From the NCBI GenBank assembly GCA_003223255.1, contig QHYJ01000081.1, positions 1 to 55,575 of the forward strand: a DNA stretch of 55,575 bases, given 5' to 3'. This stretch comes from Acidobacteriota bacterium (lineage in GTDB: Bacteria > Acidobacteriota > Terriglobia > Acidiferrales > UBA7541). How positions within the stretch are numbered: position 1 is the first letter of the stretch; every line of letters begins with the position of its first letter. The notes under the pieces were generated by a model that was not told the DNA's origin, searched no databases, and worked only from the letters and a program-made list of their open reading frames with translations. Positions 22,880-33,866 of this stretch are shown here, one piece after another. The translations under genes and the position numbers were made by a program.

Positions 22880-24625
22880 TTGCGGCCCCATCGAACCGCT
22901 TTGCTTGCCGCTATTGTAGCCATGATTCTGGACGCCGCCTTCACGGTGATGCGTCCTTGGCCCCTTAAGGTGGTCATCGATCGCGTGCTTTCGCATCGCC
23001 CCAGCCGCGTCCCATTCATTCGCGCCTGGCTCGATGCCTCCGTGCACAATCCCATGCACATCCTTTGGGGCGCGTGCGCCGCCACATTCCTGATTGCGCT
23101 GGGAACCGGCGTCCTTACCTACTTTTTTACCCGGACGCTCGGCAACATTGGGCAGCACTTTGCTTTCGACCTGCGGTGCCATCTTTTTGCCCATTTGCAG
23201 CGCCTGTCGCTTCGTTTCCATGATCGCCAGCCGCTTGGCGATTTGCTTACCAGGCTGACTTCCGATGCCGACGCCATCCAAGACGTGCTGGCCAATGGCG
23301 TCATCATCCTTGGCAGCAACGCCTGCCTTCTTCTCGGCATGGCCACGATGATGTGTTGGCTCAATTGGCGTTTCGCCCTGACCGCGCTCTCTGTCTCTCC
23401 CCTGTTGTTTATGACCGTCTGGCGTTATTCCTCTCTTATCAAGCTTGCGGCTAATCGTGCGCGCCTCGGTACAGGCGTTCTTGCATCGCTGGCCCAAGAA
23501 ACGCTTGCGTCCATCCGCATCGTCCAGGGTCTGGCGCAGGAAGGCCAGCGCGACGAACTCTTTGAGGCGCAAGGCGTCAACAGTCTGCAGGCCTCGCTCG
23601 AAGCCGTCGGGTTTCAGGCGCGTGTCGCCCCGCTCATTGATTTGCTCGCCGCCACCGGATTGATTCTTGTGATGTGGTACGGCGCCACGCGCGTGCTGGC
23701 GGGCGAACTTTCCACCGGCGACGTCGTGGTGTTTTTCGCATACGTCACGAACCTTTATGCGCCCATGCGCGCTTTGGCCCGTTTCTCCTATGCTGCGAAC
23801 AAAGCCATCGTCGGCGTCGAGCGCATCGCCGAAGTCATCAACGTGCGCAGCGACGTTACCGACTGCAAAAACGCCCGCCGTGCGCCGCGGCTCAACGGCC
23901 AAATCGAATTTCGCGACGTGGCATTTGAATATGTTCCGGGTCAGCCGGTGCTTTCCGATATAAATCTGGTCATCGAGCCAGGCGAGCGGGTTGCCGTCGT
24001 CGGCGCTACTGGCGCGGGCAAAAGCAGTTTCTTCAGCTTGATTCCCCGCTTTTACGATCCCACGTGCGGCGCGGTGTGCATCAACGGAGAAGACGTCCGC
24101 AATTATTCGCTGCAGTCGCTGCGCGAGCAGATCAGCCTGGTTCTTCAAGATACGTTGCTTTTCAGCGGCTCCATTCGCGAAAACATCGCCTTCGGCCGCC
24201 CCGATGCCACGCAGGAAGAAATTGTCGCCGCCGCCGTCGCGGCTAATGCGCATGAATTTATCCAGCGCCTTCCGGACGGCTACGATTCGCATGTCGCCGA
24301 GCGCGGCTCGACGCTCTCCGGCGGGCAGAAGCAACGTATCGCCATCGCCCGTGCGATGCTGCGCGACGCGCCCATCCTGATTCTCGACGAGCCCACGAGC
24401 GGCCTCGATGCGGTTGCGGAATCCATGGTGATTGACGCGCTGGAGCGCGCGTCGGCGGGCCGCACTGCGCTGATGATCGCCCATCGCCTCAGCACCGTTC
24501 GTTTTGCGAATCGCATTCTCGTTTTTGACCGCGGCCGCATCGTCGAGCAAGGCACTCATGAGCAGCTCCTGGCGCGCAACGGCCGCTACGCCCGCCTGTA
24601 CCAGCATTTGGAAGTAATGAAGTGA
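22880..24625 (+). CDS. ABC exporter, fused membrane and ATPase domains (MsbA/MDR type)
   Basis: 581 residues. Six membrane helices in the first 310 residues, including the MsbA-like FHDRQPLGDLLTRLTSDADA coupling region. The nucleotide-binding domain follows: Walker A GATGAGKSS, Q-loop LREQISLVLQDTLLFSG, signature TLSGGQKQRIAIARA, Walker B ILILDEPTSGLD, switch His in IAHRLS. It should work as a homodimeric exporter for a lipid, peptide or polymer. The start is unclear: no ATG is in frame, TTG at 22880 is used here, and the family usually has about 15 more residues. Last gene of the operon; the cargo is probably a product of the upstream enzymes (inference). Confidence 0.9.
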   Translation: MRPHRTALLAAIVAMILDAAFTVMRPWPLKVVIDRVLSHRPSRVPFIRAWLDASVHNPMHILWGACAATFLIALGTGVLTYFFTRTLGNIGQHFAFDLRCHLFAHLQRLSLRFHDRQPLGDLLTRLTSDADAIQDVLANGVIILGSNACLLLGMATMMCWLNWRFALTALSVSPLLFMTVWRYSSLIKLAANRARLGTGVLASLAQETLASIRIVQGLAQEGQRDELFEAQGVNSLQASLEAVGFQARVAPLIDLLAATGLILVMWYGATRVLAGELSTGDVVVFFAYVTNLYAPMRALARFSYAANKAIVGVERIAEVINVRSDVTDCKNARRAPRLNGQIEFRDVAFEYVPGQPVLSDINLVIEPGERVAVVGATGAGKSSFFSLIPRFYDPTCGAVCINGEDVRNYSLQSLREQISLVLQDTLLFSGSIRENIAFGRPDATQEEIVAAAVAANAHEFIQRLPDGYDSHVAERGSTLSGGQKQRIAIARAMLRDAPILILDEPTSGLDAVAESMVIDALERASAGRTALMIAHRLSTVRFANRILVFDRGRIVEQGTHEQLLARNGRYARLYQHLEVMK

Positions 24626-24658
24626 GGAAGTAACGAGGTAAGATCGAGAGGTTTGACA

Positions 24659-24679
24659 GTTGAAGGTTGAAAGTTGAAA
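24659..24679. repeat. Three tandem 7-bp repeats (GTTGAAR)
   Basis: GTTGAAG, GTTGAAA and GTTGAAA head to tail in the 140-bp gap between two convergent genes. A related but looser run (TTGAACTTTTGAACCTTGAA) lies near 1717-1737. No function is apparent. Confidence 0.6.
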
Positions 24680-24765
24680 TGGCGGAATGGGTCCCAAGGC
24701 CACCGAACGCAAGATTCGAGTTCGGAAACCGTTGCGCACGCAGAATTCATAAGCAGGGAAATCCG

Positions 24766-26922
<2,157 letters not shown>

Positions 26923-27056
26923 AACAGGCAGGATAACACTCGCACAAGCGGAGGCTCAACCCGACTTCGGGCACAGGATCAGCTGTGACTCCTGGCAGCA
27001 CCTGCCCTGCAGCCGGCAGGTTCGTAAGAATGAATGAAAGACAGCTCTTCAAAGAC

Positions 27057-28013
27057 TCAGGGCTTTGGGGTTGGCGTAGGCATGGGAGCCGGCGCGGGCT
27101 TTGAAGTCGGAGTGGGCGCTAGTGCTGCCCGTGGAGCAGAAGGTTGCGTGGGAGCGGCCCCCGGAGCAGGTGCAAGCGGAGCCGCAGCTTGCGGTTGGAT
27201 CGAAAGCAACTCGACATCGAATACGAGCGTGGAGTTGGGACCGATGGAGGGGCCTGCGCCACGAAGCCCGTAAGCCAAGTCAGGAGGAATAAAAAGCTGC
27301 CACTTGGATCCCACAGGCATGAGCTCCAAGGCTTCGGTCCAGCCCTTGATGATTTGCCCAACCGAAAAGCTCGCAGGCTGGCCGCGCTTGAAGGAGCTGT
27401 CAAATTCCGTGCCGTTGAGGAGCGTGCCCCGATAGTTGACGGTGACCGTGTCGGCAGCTGCGGGCTTTGGCCCCGCGCCTTCTTGAACAATCTTATATTG
27501 CAGGCCACTGGGTAGCGTGACAACGCCTTCTTTGGTTTTGTTGGCGGCGAGAAACTCGTCGCCTTCTTTTTTATTGGTCTCAGCAAGCTGCTGTTGCTGT
27601 AGTTCCTGCTTCTTGCGCAGGTCCCCTTGCAGCGCGGTCAAGGTCGTCTGCGCTTCCTGGTCCGTCAGAAGGAGCTTTGCGTCACTGAAAACGTCTTTGA
27701 TGGCGCGCGTCAAAATGTCGGGATCTACGTCCACCCCATCGCGCTTCATGGCTTTTCCCACATTCAAGCCGATGGCGTAGCTGATTTTGTCCTTGTCAGT
27801 TTTCAGCGTCAGAGGAGCAGCGGTTTTGACGGCGGCGCTTTGGCCGGGCCCGATGGCGGCAGGTTTTTTCGTTGTGGGCGCAGGCGCTTGGGAAGTGGAC
27901 TTCGCAGGCGGATTTTGCGCAGTTGAAGCGGGTGTTTGTTGCGCTTGGGCGGGGGACAAAAGAATCGCGCCGGCGGCAAGGATGGTTAGAACAGAAATGG
28001 TTGGTTTTTGCAT
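27057..28013 (-). CDS. Exported FKBP-type peptidyl-prolyl isomerase
   Basis: 318 residues. Signal peptide (MQKPTISVLTILAAGAILLS, cleavage near AQAQQ), a disordered Pro/Ala/Gln-rich linker, an FkpA/Mip-like N-terminal helical dimerisation region (ISYAIGLNVGKAMKRDGVDV, then LLLTDQEAQTTLTALQGDL), and an FKBP domain: GLQYKIVQEGAGPKPAAADT, TVNYRGTLLNGTEFDSSFKR, VIKGW-like IIKGWTEALELMPVGSKWQL, IPPDLAYGLRG. A Pro/Ala-rich tail follows. It acts as a periplasmic folding catalyst. ATG at 28013 chosen over an upstream frame that lacks a signal sequence at its start. Confidence 0.92.
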   Translation of the reverse strand: MQKPTISVLTILAAGAILLSPAQAQQTPASTAQNPPAKSTSQAPAPTTKKPAAIGPGQSAAVKTAAPLTLKTDKDKISYAIGLNVGKAMKRDGVDVDPDILTRAIKDVFSDAKLLLTDQEAQTTLTALQGDLRKKQELQQQQLAETNKKEGDEFLAANKTKEGVVTLPSGLQYKIVQEGAGPKPAAADTVTVNYRGTLLNGTEFDSSFKRGQPASFSVGQIIKGWTEALELMPVGSKWQLFIPPDLAYGLRGAGPSIGPNSTLVFDVELLSIQPQAAAPLAPAPGAAPTQPSAPRAALAPTPTSKPAPAPMPTPTPKP

Positions 28014-28207
28014 TCCTGTATTGTGGCACTGCTGGAGGCGCTTGGCAAATAAAGGGCGAGATCCGAGTGGTGCAATTGCTGAAAAAGCTAATAGGCTCCG
28101 AGGTGACAAAATCGAAGCTGCCGTTCAGGAGATTTCCTCGCCCTCCAGACCCCATCGATTGGGTGAGAACTCGCGCTGTCTCAGGAAATAAGTAGGCAGG
28201 GAAAGAG

Positions 28208-28238
28208 GGGGAGGGAGCTCCCGCAGAAGGCCCTCCCC
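28208..28238 (-). terminator. Hairpin after the DUF5818-like gene
   Basis: GGGGAGGG and CCCTCCCC form an 8-bp stem about 40 bases beyond the stop, followed on the reverse strand by CCCTCTTTCC. Fair terminator candidate without a full T-run. Confidence 0.45.
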
Positions 28239-28279
28239 GTCCCGTTTATCGAAGCATCTGCGCGTCGCGCAGCAAGCCG

Positions 28280-28624
28280 TCAGGCCGCTTCGATCTTCTC
28301 GACGTGAATGATGCGGTTCTGCGCGTCCAGGGTACCGATCACCTTGACCTTTTTGCCCTCATACTTCTGGGCGGTTCTGCTGTCGTCAACGTAGTAGGTC
28401 GTGTTCGTGGCCTCATCCTGCAAGGCGTACTTGCCGTTGCTCTTGGTGATTTTTCCGGTGAAGGTTTGCTCTTGGGACTGGCTCTGGGTTGCAGATTGCG
28501 ATTGGTGGATCACGGCGGTGTGCGAGGGGCGAGGAGCGTCTTGCGGGAAGGCTGCGGCAGCCAAGGGCAGCAGCGCTGATGCCAGAAGAATGGAAAGGAT
28601 AGAAGTCACTCGTTTGCCTTTCAT
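28280..28624 (-). CDS. Small exported DUF5818-like protein
   Basis: 114 residues. Signal peptide (MKGKRVTSILSILLASALLP, cleavage near AAAFPQ), a Ser/Gln-rich linker, and a short OB-like beta domain: QTFTGKITKSNGKYALQDEA, TTYYVDDSRTAQKYEGKKVK, VIGTLDAQNRIIHVEKIEA. Proteins of this shape are frequent in Acidobacteria; their role is unknown, perhaps binding at the cell surface. The ATG at 28624 is chosen for the signal peptide; the frame is open upstream. Confidence 0.75.
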   Translation of the reverse strand: MKGKRVTSILSILLASALLPLAAAAFPQDAPRPSHTAVIHQSQSATQSQSQEQTFTGKITKSNGKYALQDEATNTTYYVDDSRTAQKYEGKKVKVIGTLDAQNRIIHVEKIEAA

Positions 28625-28751
28625 TTGACAATTGACGCGCCAATTCAGAAGGAAATAAGTCTTGAATATGGAGGCATTTAAGTGCGTTTCAAAAATTCCC
28701 AGGCATTTTCTTCCGGGGCGCACGGGAAAAACTTCCAGCGAAAAAGAATCG

Positions 28752-28765
28752 GCCCTTTGAAGGGC
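28752..28765. repeat. REP-like hairpin
   Basis: GCCCTT/AAGGGC with a 2-base loop, followed by GTAGCGG. One of several CTGAAG/TTGAAG-centred hairpins in the window (see 29884 and 29965). Confidence 0.5.
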
Positions 28766-28849
28766 GTAGCGGTTCTAGAACGGTGATGACAGCGGAAAAA
28801 GAAAAGGAACAGGAGAGTGTGTTGCCAATGATCGGCTCACGACGCAAAT

Positions 28850-29827
28850 CTAGCCACAATCCCTCGCTGCGCTCGAGATAACCGGAGCGTTAAACATGGC
28901 GGGATAGCGCGGGCCGGTGGCGAGGAGGCGCTCGATGGCGTCGACGGACGCGATGCCGCCGCGCGCACCGACGCCGATACAGTTGAGAGCGGCGGCGGCG
29001 CAGGCGAAATCGAGCTGCTTCTGCAAAGGCCAGCCTTGCAGAAGCGCGTAAATGAAGCCGGCGTGAAACAGGTCTCCCGCTCCGGTGGTGTCGACCGTGT
29101 CGACACGAAAAGCAGGCGCGTAGTGCAACTGCGCGCCGTCCCAGGCGAGCACGCCATCAATGCCCAGAGTGGCGGCGGTGAGGCGGCAGCCAAAGCGGCG
29201 ATGCACGGCGGGCAACGATTTCTGCAAATCGTCGGTGGACGCGAGTTTGCCGGGAATGTCGCGGCTGGTGATGAGGTAATCGACGTTTTTCAAGAGCGCT
29301 TCGACGCCAGGATAAAGTTCATCGAGGTCGGCGATGACAGGAACGCCCGCCGATCGCGCCCAAGCGGCGGCCTGCGCGGCGGCGGCAGTGTCGTGGCCGT
29401 CGACGTGAAGCGCGCGCGAGTTGACGATCCATTCGCGCTGGAGTTCTTCGGGGCGCAGGGCGAGGCGACGATCGCGCCGCCAAAGCACTGTGCGCTCGCC
29501 GGAATCGTCCACGAGGATGAAGGCTTGCTGGCTGGGACAGTCGGCAGCGGTGAGGAGATGCGCTTCAACGCCGAAGCGCGAAAATTCCGCGGCGTGAAGT
29601 GCTGCTGCGGAGTCTCCGCCGACTTTGCCGACATAGCGCGTGCGGAGTCCCCATTGCTGGCATGCGACAACGGCAGTTGCAGTTTGACCGCCCGGTAGAA
29701 CGGTGGTGGGGCGAATTGCGACTTTGGTGCCGCGCGCGGGATAGTGCGCGACGGGAATGAGGGTGTCCGTGGCGTTGAGGCCCACGCCGACGACGTCGAC
29801 TTTTTCCACATTCGAGAGGCCTGTCAT
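28850..29827 (-). CDS. PfkB-family sugar kinase
   Basis: 325 residues. Ribokinase fold: the N-terminal VVGVGLNATDTLIPV, the Gly-Gly signature LPGGQTATAVVACQQWGLRT with RYVGKVGGDSAAA, and the C-terminal PfkB signature DTVDTTGAGDLFHAGFIYAL, whose Asp is the catalytic base. Substrate specificity (ribose, fructose, adenosine or another sugar/nucleoside) cannot be read off. It is followed downstream by only a short spacer. The last residues (SSAARDCG) lie in a dispersed-repeat sequence also common in intergenic DNA, so the stop may have moved. Confidence 0.9.
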   Translation of the reverse strand: MTGLSNVEKVDVVGVGLNATDTLIPVAHYPARGTKVAIRPTTVLPGGQTATAVVACQQWGLRTRYVGKVGGDSAAALHAAEFSRFGVEAHLLTAADCPSQQAFILVDDSGERTVLWRRDRRLALRPEELQREWIVNSRALHVDGHDTAAAAQAAAWARSAGVPVIADLDELYPGVEALLKNVDYLITSRDIPGKLASTDDLQKSLPAVHRRFGCRLTAATLGIDGVLAWDGAQLHYAPAFRVDTVDTTGAGDLFHAGFIYALLQGWPLQKQLDFACAAAALNCIGVGARGGIASVDAIERLLATGPRYPAMFNAPVISSAARDCG

Positions 29828-29883
29828 CTTGCTGAGAGTACTCTAGCAGGCTGCGGAAAATTTTCTCAAGCGAAGAAAAGGAA

Positions 29884-29899
29884 CGGGTCTGAAGACCCG
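29884..29899. repeat. REP-like hairpin 1 of a pair
   Basis: CGGGTCT/AGACCCG, 7-bp perfect stem with a GA loop, followed by CCACTAC. It shares the CTGAAG centre and CTAC-type tail with the hairpin at 29965. Confidence 0.6.
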
Positions 29900-29964
29900 C
29901 CACTACGTGCGGAGATGGAAGATGCCAAGCTGGATCCCGCGAAAACGTCTGGAAAGGAAAAGAT

Positions 29965-29983
29965 GCCGCCCTGAAGGGGCGGC
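29965..29983. repeat. REP-like hairpin 2 of a pair
   Basis: GCCGCCC/GGGCGGC with loop TGAAG, followed by GCTACAAAAGG. The tail GCTACA recurs after the hairpin at 52341 and, as its complement TGTAGTGG, before the sequence at 47107. Confidence 0.6.
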
Positions 29984-30048
29984 GCTACAAAAGGCAAGGA
30001 GAATTGCAGAGCAGGGCCGCGTAGTGACCGAGCGATGGAACGTGCGGC

Positions 30049-31294
30049 TCAGTGGAAGCGGGTGGTGCGCCAGAGGGCGAGCGTGCAGACAAAAAGCAGG
30101 GCCAAGAGTGCGGCGGTCAAGAGCGCGGCGGGGGCCCAATGCAAAGACAGTTGCGGCACGCGCGCCATCGCGGCAAAAACCATGAAGATGGCCGTGGCGG
30201 CTGCGACGAGCAGCCAGTCCCACATGCTGCGAGAAGGTGCGGACTCGTCAGCCGCTTGGCGGCCGTCCAGGCGTGCTTCGACGTAGTCTGCGGAGACACC
30301 GTAGCGGCGGCCCTCGCGCTGCGCCGCCTCTTTCCAACGGGATTGTTCTTCTCCCGCGGCGGAAGAAAACGCAACCGCGCCAACGCCCAGCATCATGAGC
30401 AGCGATCCGCCAACGACTTGCAGATACGTCGAGGAACTGCGGCCGTGCAGTTCGCCAAAAACAAAAATGCCCCAGAGCAGTCCCCAAAGCTGATTGGAAT
30501 TGGAGAGCGGAATACCGCGACTGATGCCCACGTACTTGGCGGCGTATTGCTGGAAGAGATCGCCAATCACCCAGACGAAGCCGCCGAGCATCAGCCAGAA
30601 AATTACGCCGCGCGCGCTGAGCAATTCCTGCCAGAGTGGAGCCAAACCGGTGTAACCGATGGCCAGCGCAGACATCATGCCGACTTCGCCGAAAGTGAAA
30701 AACGTGACGAAAGAGAGTGGGTTCATGCCGGTGAGATAAGCCTTGCGATAGGGAATGTACATCGTGCCCCAGAGGACGCCAGCGCCGAGCGCGGCCCAAA
30801 CGCCCCGCAGAGAATGACCGGCAGGACCTTGCGTGGAAGAGGCGATGGCGAGCAGCGCGGCGCCAACGCACATGACGAGCGCGCCGCCGAGCACAGCAGT
30901 CCAGCGGCGCCAGCCGGCTTGGCGCAGTTCGTTGAAGAAAAGGAATAATGTCACGAATCGCGAAAATGGTGAGCGTGTTGGCGACGGCCCAGAGGCAGCC
31001 GGCGAGAACCGCCCAGATAATTAAGTGAGGCGCGCGGCGGACGTCGGCACGGACGGAGGAAGTGCCAAGAATCAGCGCGGGAAGACTCCAGCGCGCGAGG
31101 AAAACGCCGATGACCATGATGAGAGAAATGGCGATCGGAGAGATGCCGATGGAAACGAGTTTGGTGGGCGCTTCGGCGGCACCGAGCCAGGCTCCCGCCG
31201 TGAAGCCAGAAAGGATGCCGAGGAGCTGAAGTTTTTTGCTGCGAGAGAGGCTTTGAACCTCTGGCGAACTGCGCGCATCGAGTGCTGAGGTCAT
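30049..31294 (-). pseudogene. DMT-superfamily sugar-type transporter with frameshift and deletion
   Basis: Two frames together give about 410 residues of one membrane protein. The first (31294 to about 30955) has a cytosolic lead and three helices ending ANTLTIFAIRD. The second (30954 to 30049) resumes with LFLFFNELRQAGWRRWTAVL and continues through seven or so helices (GVLWGTMYIPYRKAYLTGMN, GISRGIPLSNSNQLWGLLWG). The junction lacks a roughly 20-residue helix that I expect in intact GRP/RhaT-like relatives, and the frame changes there. The layout suggests import of a sugar or similar nutrient before it broke. A sequencing error would explain a frame change but not the missing helix. Confidence 0.65.
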
Positions 31295-31360
31295 GATTTT
31301 CTGATTTGATTGCTCCTACCCGGCAAGAATGCCTGTCCCACAAAATTCTTAACGCTCTTG

Positions 31361-31486
31361 CTAGCGCATGAAACTCAGCAACAGAAATCCCGCGAGCAGC
31401 ACGGCAACCGGCACCCAAAAATGGATATCGGTCAGCACGCTCTTTAGCCGCGGTGTTTCTTTCGGACTATCAGTAGGCTCTAACAA
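31361..31486 (-). CDS. Small single-pass membrane protein
   Basis: 41 residues from a TTG: a charged N-terminus (DSPKETPRLKSVLTDIH) and one C-terminal helix (FWVPVAVLLAGFLLLSFMR). Coding-like and similar to short tail-anchored proteins I recall near Acidobacterial oxidoreductases. It lies downstream of the quinoprotein gene and may be its membrane anchor or assembly factor (inference). An ATG at 31522 gives a 53-residue version whose first part lies in repeat-like sequence. Confidence 0.45.
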   Translation of the reverse strand: MLEPTDSPKETPRLKSVLTDIHFWVPVAVLLAGFLLLSFMR

Positions 31487-31535
31487 AAGCAGATTCCTCC
31501 TTGCGCTCGGAATGACAATCATCCGGACACGGTAG

Positions 31536-33641
31536 CTAATAGTTTTCGCGCTTGGCGTGCGCGGCGGTCTGTTCGCCTTTATAGGCTTTCCATGCCTGAC
31601 TGATGACATAGGCGTGGATAGCGTCCGCGTCGGCAACGGCCATGTGGGCATTAGGGAAAGTAAATTTTGGCGGATCGGCCAGGCCGGGCATGCCTTTGGA
31701 CCAATGCGAGCCGCCCATCACGATTTGATACCAATCCTTATGGACTTCGGGCGGCGCGTAGCGAAGATCGGGGACGGCGCCGTCTTCGACCCAGGCGCCG
31801 CTGCCATCAATGCCCGGCGAGTGACAGCCTTCGCAGTAAAACGAGACGTAAAGTTTTTCGCCTTTGCGAATCGTATCCAGGTTGGCTTTCAGCTCGGGCG
31901 GTTTCGGGACGGCTGGAACTTCGATGTGTGGATACGGAAAAGGGAAGTTGCCACCGAGTTTGAAAGCATATAGACGAATAGGACCGCGCTTCGACTCGGG
32001 CGTGGCCATGGTGCGCGCGGGAGCGAACAAGCGCGAGCCGGAGCCCCAGCCCACCGAAGTAATGACGTACTGCTCGCCCTTTACGGAAAAAGTGACTGGT
32101 ATGGAGTCGATGGCGGACTTCGTTTGGATGGACCAGAGCTTTTTTCCAGTGTCGGCGGCGTAAGCAGCAAATTCACCAGTTCCCTGCCCCTGAAAAACGA
32201 GATTGCCCGCCGTGGAAAGCACGCCGCCGTTCACGGCGATTTCTTCTTCAACCGACCAACGCGCGGATTCGGCGACGGGATCCCAAGCGATGAGGCGACC
32301 GTAGAGACCTTCGCCGCTTTCCCCCGCTTCGGAAGGTGCTTTGGTGTCTGAGCGGCGATCGGTTGTGGGGATGTAGACCAAGCCATTGAGCGTGTCGTAG
32401 CTCATCGGCCACCAGTTGTGCACGGTCCACTGACGGCCGCCGCCTTGCGAAGCCGGAATGAGGATGGGCTTTTGCGTTTGCAAGTCGTAAGCGGAAGCCC
32501 AGGTAGTTTTCACCAGCGGCTTGGCAGAAAGCAGCTTGCCGGTTTTCGCGTCGAGAATATAAAAGAAACCGTTCTTTGGCGCGGTCATGACGACGTGGCG
32601 TCGTTCGCCATTGATCGGCAGGTCGGCCATGAGAATTTGATTGTTTTCATTGTGCACGCCTTCGGTGCCGGTCTGAAAATGCCAGACGTATTTGCCGGTG
32701 TCCGCATCGACGGCGATGATGCACTGCGAGAAAAGCTTTTCGCCAGTGATTTGCGTGCCGGCCAATTCACCGTAACCCACATCGGCGCCGGCGGTGCCGA
32801 AAATCACGAGCCCGGTGCCGTCATCATAGGTGATGGCGTGCCAGACGTCGCCGCCTCCGATTTTCCACGCGCCTTCGCCGTGCCAGGTCTTTGCAGCCAT
32901 CTCGAGTTCTTTCGTTTCGTATGGCTTCGAAGAATCACCCGGGACAGTCCAAAAACGCCAAACTTCTCTGCCGGTCTCGGCGTCGTAAGCGGCGAGCGCG
33001 CCGCGTACGGCATCGTCCGAGCCGTTGTAGCCCATGAGAATTTTTCCCTTGGCCACGCGAGGCGCGCCGGTGATGCCGGTTTGTGTTGGTTCGCAAACGG
33101 TGGCTTCCCAAATTTTGTTGGCCGTGGCGGCATCGATGGCGATGAGTCGGCAATCGCCCGTGCCGACGTACACTTTGCCGTTCCAGACGGCCACGCCGCC
33201 GTTGGTGCGCGCGGAATAGGACCCATTCAACGCTTGATCGAGGCGAATTTGCGGATCGTACTTCCAGCGGAGTTTTCCCGTAGCGGCGTCGACTGCATAA
33301 ATTCTTGAAAGCGGCGCGCTAACGTAAATGACGCCGTCAACGACGATCGGTTCGGAGACCACGCCCATTAGGCCGTCGTAGTCGAAATACCAGGCCAACC
33401 CGAGACTGGCGACGTTCGAAGAGTTGATTTGCTTGAGCGGACTGAAATGTTTCGAATCGTTGGTGCGGCCGTTCACCAGCCAGTTGACTCCCGTGGCGGC
33501 ATCGGCCGCGATTCTCTCGTCGTTGACTTCGCCGGGCTTCATCACGGGGGGCGCGGCGGAAGTTGGCGAGAAATGCAACGCCAGTGCAATTCCTATAGCG
33601 ACCAAAACCAGCGTAAGACCCAGGATTCGCCGCGCTTGCAT
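31536..33641 (-). CDS. PQQ-dependent dehydrogenase fused to cytochrome c
   Basis: 701 residues. N-terminal signal/anchor helix (ILGLTLVLVAIGIALALHF), then an eight-bladed PQQ propeller with the repeated W-docking motifs (IYAVDAATGKLRWKYDP, LAAYDAETGREVWRFWTVPG, IIAVDADTGKYVWHFQTG, AYAADTGKKLWS) and a C-terminal cytochrome c domain with YCEGCHSPGIDG (one haem) and a distal Met candidate in VMGGSHWSKGMPG. It should oxidise an alcohol or sugar in the periplasm and pass electrons to haem. The vicinal Cys pair typical of alcohol dehydrogenases is not seen (GTGDCRLIAID has one Cys), so the substrate class is open. Good GGAGAGAGG site. Confidence 0.9.
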   Translation of the reverse strand: MQARRILGLTLVLVAIGIALALHFSPTSAAPPVMKPGEVNDERIAADAATGVNWLVNGRTNDSKHFSPLKQINSSNVASLGLAWYFDYDGLMGVVSEPIVVDGVIYVSAPLSRIYAVDAATGKLRWKYDPQIRLDQALNGSYSARTNGGVAVWNGKVYVGTGDCRLIAIDAATANKIWEATVCEPTQTGITGAPRVAKGKILMGYNGSDDAVRGALAAYDAETGREVWRFWTVPGDSSKPYETKELEMAAKTWHGEGAWKIGGGDVWHAITYDDGTGLVIFGTAGADVGYGELAGTQITGEKLFSQCIIAVDADTGKYVWHFQTGTEGVHNENNQILMADLPINGERRHVVMTAPKNGFFYILDAKTGKLLSAKPLVKTTWASAYDLQTQKPILIPASQGGGRQWTVHNWWPMSYDTLNGLVYIPTTDRRSDTKAPSEAGESGEGLYGRLIAWDPVAESARWSVEEEIAVNGGVLSTAGNLVFQGQGTGEFAAYAADTGKKLWSIQTKSAIDSIPVTFSVKGEQYVITSVGWGSGSRLFAPARTMATPESKRGPIRLYAFKLGGNFPFPYPHIEVPAVPKPPELKANLDTIRKGEKLYVSFYCEGCHSPGIDGSGAWVEDGAVPDLRYAPPEVHKDWYQIVMGGSHWSKGMPGLADPPKFTFPNAHMAVADADAIHAYVISQAWKAYKGEQTAAHAKRENY

Positions 33642-33866
33642 GCTAGACCTCTCTCCAAATCGAAGTGCGCCGCGCCAGTGATTAAGGAAGGCTTTTCGCG
33701 TTGCGGATCGGCGCGGATTACCGGATGCCATGTTAGGTGCGCGACAGAAGGAAAGTCAAACGCGTGCCGTACAATGGAGGGGTCCGGGGTACAGTAAGCT
33801 GCTGGCGGCACATCGCTACTGGAAATGAGAGGAGAAAGCGGGGCAAGCCGCACTCCAAAAGGTGAA

